Source of the DNA: Gammaproteobacteria bacterium
Lineage (GTDB): Bacteria > Pseudomonadota > Gammaproteobacteria > Steroidobacterales > Steroidobacteraceae
NCBI GenBank assembly: GCA_012026925.1
Contig: VEPJ01000099.1
Coordinates: 1-34,341, forward strand
Reading direction: 5' to 3'
DNA: 34,341 nucleotides
The translations under genes were made by a program, and so were the position numbers. Below, one piece after another: positions 32,690 to 34,341 of this stretch. Below the pieces are notes generated by a model that was not told where the DNA came from, did no database searches, and saw only the letters and a program-made list of their open reading frames with translations. The stretch's first letter is position 1. Each line of letters begins with the position of its first letter.

Positions 32690-32760
32690 GGCTTGGAACG
32701 AGCCGGTCTGATGTTAGTTGTGAACAACCAACAGGAATCGAAGGTACCCCACGGGGGGCC
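32690..32760 (+). promoter_or_regulatory. Structured 5' leader with possible small ORF
   Basis: Three short hairpins can be drawn: GGCT/AGCC (32690-32704, seven-base loop), GTTG-TGAA-CAAC (32717-32728), and GG-CCCC/GGGG-CC with a two-base bulge (32743-32760). A 20-codon ORF (ATG 32711 to TAA 32773, MLVVNNQQESKVPHGGPDVR) overlaps them but lacks a Shine-Dalgarno sequence. I match no known riboswitch. The leader could stabilise mRNA or control translation. Confidence 0.35.
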
Positions 32761-32804
32761 GGACGTTCGCTAACCAGTCCACCATCCACGGAGAAACAGG
32801 GTCT

Positions 32805-34232
32805 ATGAAATTGAACCTCAAGATCGTTGCTGCCACGGCTGCAGTTGCGATGATGAGCACTGGCGTCGCGCACGCGGCGGCGTCAGTCGCTGCCGGAGCC
32901 GCGACGTACTCGAAGGAGGGTTTGACTCTTGCGGGCACGACCCCGGTCAACCTTCCCATCATCACGGTGACGTTCGGCAACGCGCTGACGTACCAGGACG
33001 ACGTGATCATCACGGTTCCTGGCATCACGTCGGTGGACGCTTACCCGCCGCCCGCGAACCTGGTGACGTGCGCGCCTGCGGTGGTTGGCAACCCGGCTCC
33101 CTCGGTCGGCTATGTCGCGACCGTGAACGGTGGCTGGGCCTTCCGCGTGACGAGCGTCGCTGGCGTCACGATCGGCGATACGTGCACGTTCGGAAGCAAC
33201 GGTGCGACTCCTCCTCCTCCTGCGGCCGTGTACCTCCAGGCTCAGGCGGCGTCGCTGGCGAACTCCAGCGGCACGATCAGCTATCGCGCCTATCGTTACC
33301 AGACGGGCCAGCTGGTCGACAGAGCGGACAACACCACGAGCCTCACGATCAAGAGCCAGTTCGGCGTGCACGTCACGACGGCGCTGAACGCGACGATCGA
33401 CGTCTACAAGGACCGCCTGGCGTTCGTGGATGACGAGACCGTGGGCAGCGGCGCTGGCGCCGCCAACCCGGACCAGGCCGACACGCTGCAGTTCGAGCCC
33501 ACCGTTGATGCCAATGGCACGGTCTTCGACGGCCCGACCGTCACCGTGGACAGCCAGACGGCTACGATCGGCGGCGACTTCAACTGGAGCGACACCGCTG
33601 CCCCGGCGGGCACCTGCTTCGACAGCGGCATCGTGGCCTTCGCCGGCTGGTCGGTGGCCTCCACGTCGAATTGCGCTTCGCTGGTCCTGAATGGCCCGAC
33701 GGGCAACACGACGAACGACGGCTACTTCTACGTGCCGGGCAACAAGATCCTCAACCCGACGGACTACACGGGTTCGATGTCGTGGAAGTACCACTACGGC
33801 AGCGCCACGGGCACGACGAGCCTGTCCTGGGATCCGGGCATCTGGGACATCAATGGTGCCCAGGTCTACATCCAGTACATGCCGTACGGCACGGGCATCA
33901 GCCGCATCATCTACGCCGCGAACCGGGGCCCGATCGATGCAGACGCCACTGCTGACATCTACTACGGTGGCTCGGTCCATCAGTGCGCCGTCGGCGCGGT
34001 CAACCACAAGACGGTCAACGAGCTGTCGGGTGCAATTGACGCGTGCGTCGCGGGCATGGGCGTCACCGCCGGCAAGGTTGCCATCCTCCTCACGTTCACC
34101 GCTCCGGACAGCGACATCGAGGTCTACAGCGCGTACAACGTGGGCGGCAGCGACCGCGGCACGGTTGTGAACACGAGCAACGGCCGTACGTTCTTCTACG
34201 GCACGGGCTTCCCGTTCACGCCGCCTCTGTGA
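32805..34232 (+). CDS. Sec-exported cysteine-paired protein, unknown function (possible secreted or surface-layer protein)
   Basis: This 475-residue protein has a textbook signal peptide (MKLNLKIVAATAAVAMMSTGVAHA, cut before Ala25). The mature chain is rich in Thr, Gly, Ala, Asn and aromatic residues, poor in Lys/Arg, and mostly beta-prone. Six cysteines fall into three close pairs (89/127, 271/290, 394/414), consistent with disulfides formed outside the cytoplasm. A proline run (136-139) marks a linker. The middle (220-300) and end (ISRIIYAANRGPIDADATADIYYGGS) have alternating strand patterns like immunoglobulin-type or surface-layer folds. I recognise no family. Own promoter, leader and terminator suggest high expression. 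Placement next to a complete type II secretion operon suggests it is a substrate, which is inference. Confidence 0.9.
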   Translation: MKLNLKIVAATAAVAMMSTGVAHAAASVAAGAATYSKEGLTLAGTTPVNLPIITVTFGNALTYQDDVIITVPGITSVDAYPPPANLVTCAPAVVGNPAPSVGYVATVNGGWAFRVTSVAGVTIGDTCTFGSNGATPPPPAAVYLQAQAASLANSSGTISYRAYRYQTGQLVDRADNTTSLTIKSQFGVHVTTALNATIDVYKDRLAFVDDETVGSGAGAANPDQADTLQFEPTVDANGTVFDGPTVTVDSQTATIGGDFNWSDTAAPAGTCFDSGIVAFAGWSVASTSNCASLVLNGPTGNTTNDGYFYVPGNKILNPTDYTGSMSWKYHYGSATGTTSLSWDPGIWDINGAQVYIQYMPYGTGISRIIYAANRGPIDADATADIYYGGSVHQCAVGAVNHKTVNELSGAIDACVAGMGVTAGKVAILLTFTAPDSDIEVYSAYNVGGSDRGTVVNTSNGRTFFYGTGFPFTPPL

Positions 34233-34244
34233 TCTAGCGATCAC
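34229..34244 (+). repeat. Hairpin overlapping the stop codon of the secreted-protein gene
   Basis: GTGATC (34229-34234) and GATCAC (34239-34244) form a six-pair stem with loop TAGC. The TGA stop (34230-34232) lies in the left arm. It sits 14 bases ahead of the terminator stem, so the mRNA would end in two consecutive hairpins, which could protect against 3' decay. Confidence 0.55.
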
Positions 34245-34258
34245 GGTCTGATGACTCT

Positions 34259-34291
34259 GACGGCGGGGAGCAATCCCCGCCGTCTTTTTTT
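34259..34291 (+). terminator. Strong intrinsic terminator
   Basis: A perfect 11-pair GC-rich stem (GACGGCGGGGA, 34259-34269, with TCCCCGCCGTC, 34274-34284) closes on a GCAA tetraloop and is followed by seven T residues (34285-34291). This is the clearest Rho-independent terminator in the window and ends the secreted-protein transcript. The last 50 bases (34292-34341) show no gene. Confidence 0.95.
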
Positions 34292-34341
34292 GTGCCACTG
34301 TTTTGCGCGGGCCCGGGCGCCTCGTTACGATGACGGGACCC

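Noticed and set aside
1-34341. tRNA, rRNA, CRISPR, insertion sequence, prophage or defence island
   Set aside because: Reading through the spacers and gene products showed no such signals; all genes fit ordinary chromosomal functions.

Overview
The window is GC-rich DNA (about two thirds G+C, judged by eye) with dense gene packing and frequent GTG/TTG starts. Many genes overlap by 1-4 bases (ATGA, GTGA, TGATG junctions). A fused aspartokinase-homoserine dehydrogenase followed by thrB and thrC, a canonical TatD, and a type II secretion operon ordered E-F-H-I-J-K-L-M-N-D with a lipoprotein secretin point to a gammaproteobacterium. The secretion gene order is closest to the Xps system of Xanthomonas, so a lineage near Xanthomonadales, Nevskiales or Steroidobacterales is my inference. 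I see no rRNA, tRNA, CRISPR array, insertion sequence or phage genes. The window reads as ordinary chromosome.

Layout. 1-1076 (minus): a truncated secreted protein of unknown function and a MocA-like nucleotidyltransferase. 1230-6530 (plus): a threonine operon, thrA-thrB-thrC, with a degenerate NERD-like membrane protein coupled to its end. 6550-8821 (minus): an M20 dipeptidase and TatD; the convergent end with the thr operon is a shared inverted repeat. 8946-13991 (plus): a MacA-like adaptor, an ABC ATPase, two separate MacB/FtsX-type permeases and a YgjP-type metallopeptidase in one tight operon. 14078-18767 (plus): DAHP synthase, an ACS-type MFS carrier, a periplasmic LolA-like protein and a hydantoinase-like amidohydrolase. 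18994-20484 (plus): a Prx5-type peroxiredoxin abutting an NADP-dependent MDR oxidoreductase. 20491-22164 (minus): a tandem two-domain alpha/beta-hydrolase-fold protein in which both nucleophile positions lack serine.

22228-32594 (plus): an 11-gene type II secretion operon (gspG, E, F, H, I, J, K, L, M, an XpsN/GspC-like gene, gspD). It supplies the secretin, inner-membrane platform, ATPase and all five pseudopilins; the prepilin peptidase must lie elsewhere. 32595-34341 (plus): a stand-alone, apparently highly expressed gene for a 475-residue Sec-exported, cysteine-paired, Thr/Gly/Ala-rich protein. It has its own TTGACA promoter, a structured leader of about 120 bases and a strong intrinsic terminator.

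The most interesting region is the right-hand end. A complete Xps-like secreton sits directly beside a well-insulated gene for an unrecognised exported protein, which makes a dedicated secreton-substrate pair (surface layer or other abundant extracellular protein) a testable idea. The tandem pseudo-hydrolase next to the secreton, a 26-bp perfect palindrome inside gspM, and the shared inverted repeat at 6519-6561 are the other signals that ordinary annotation would miss.
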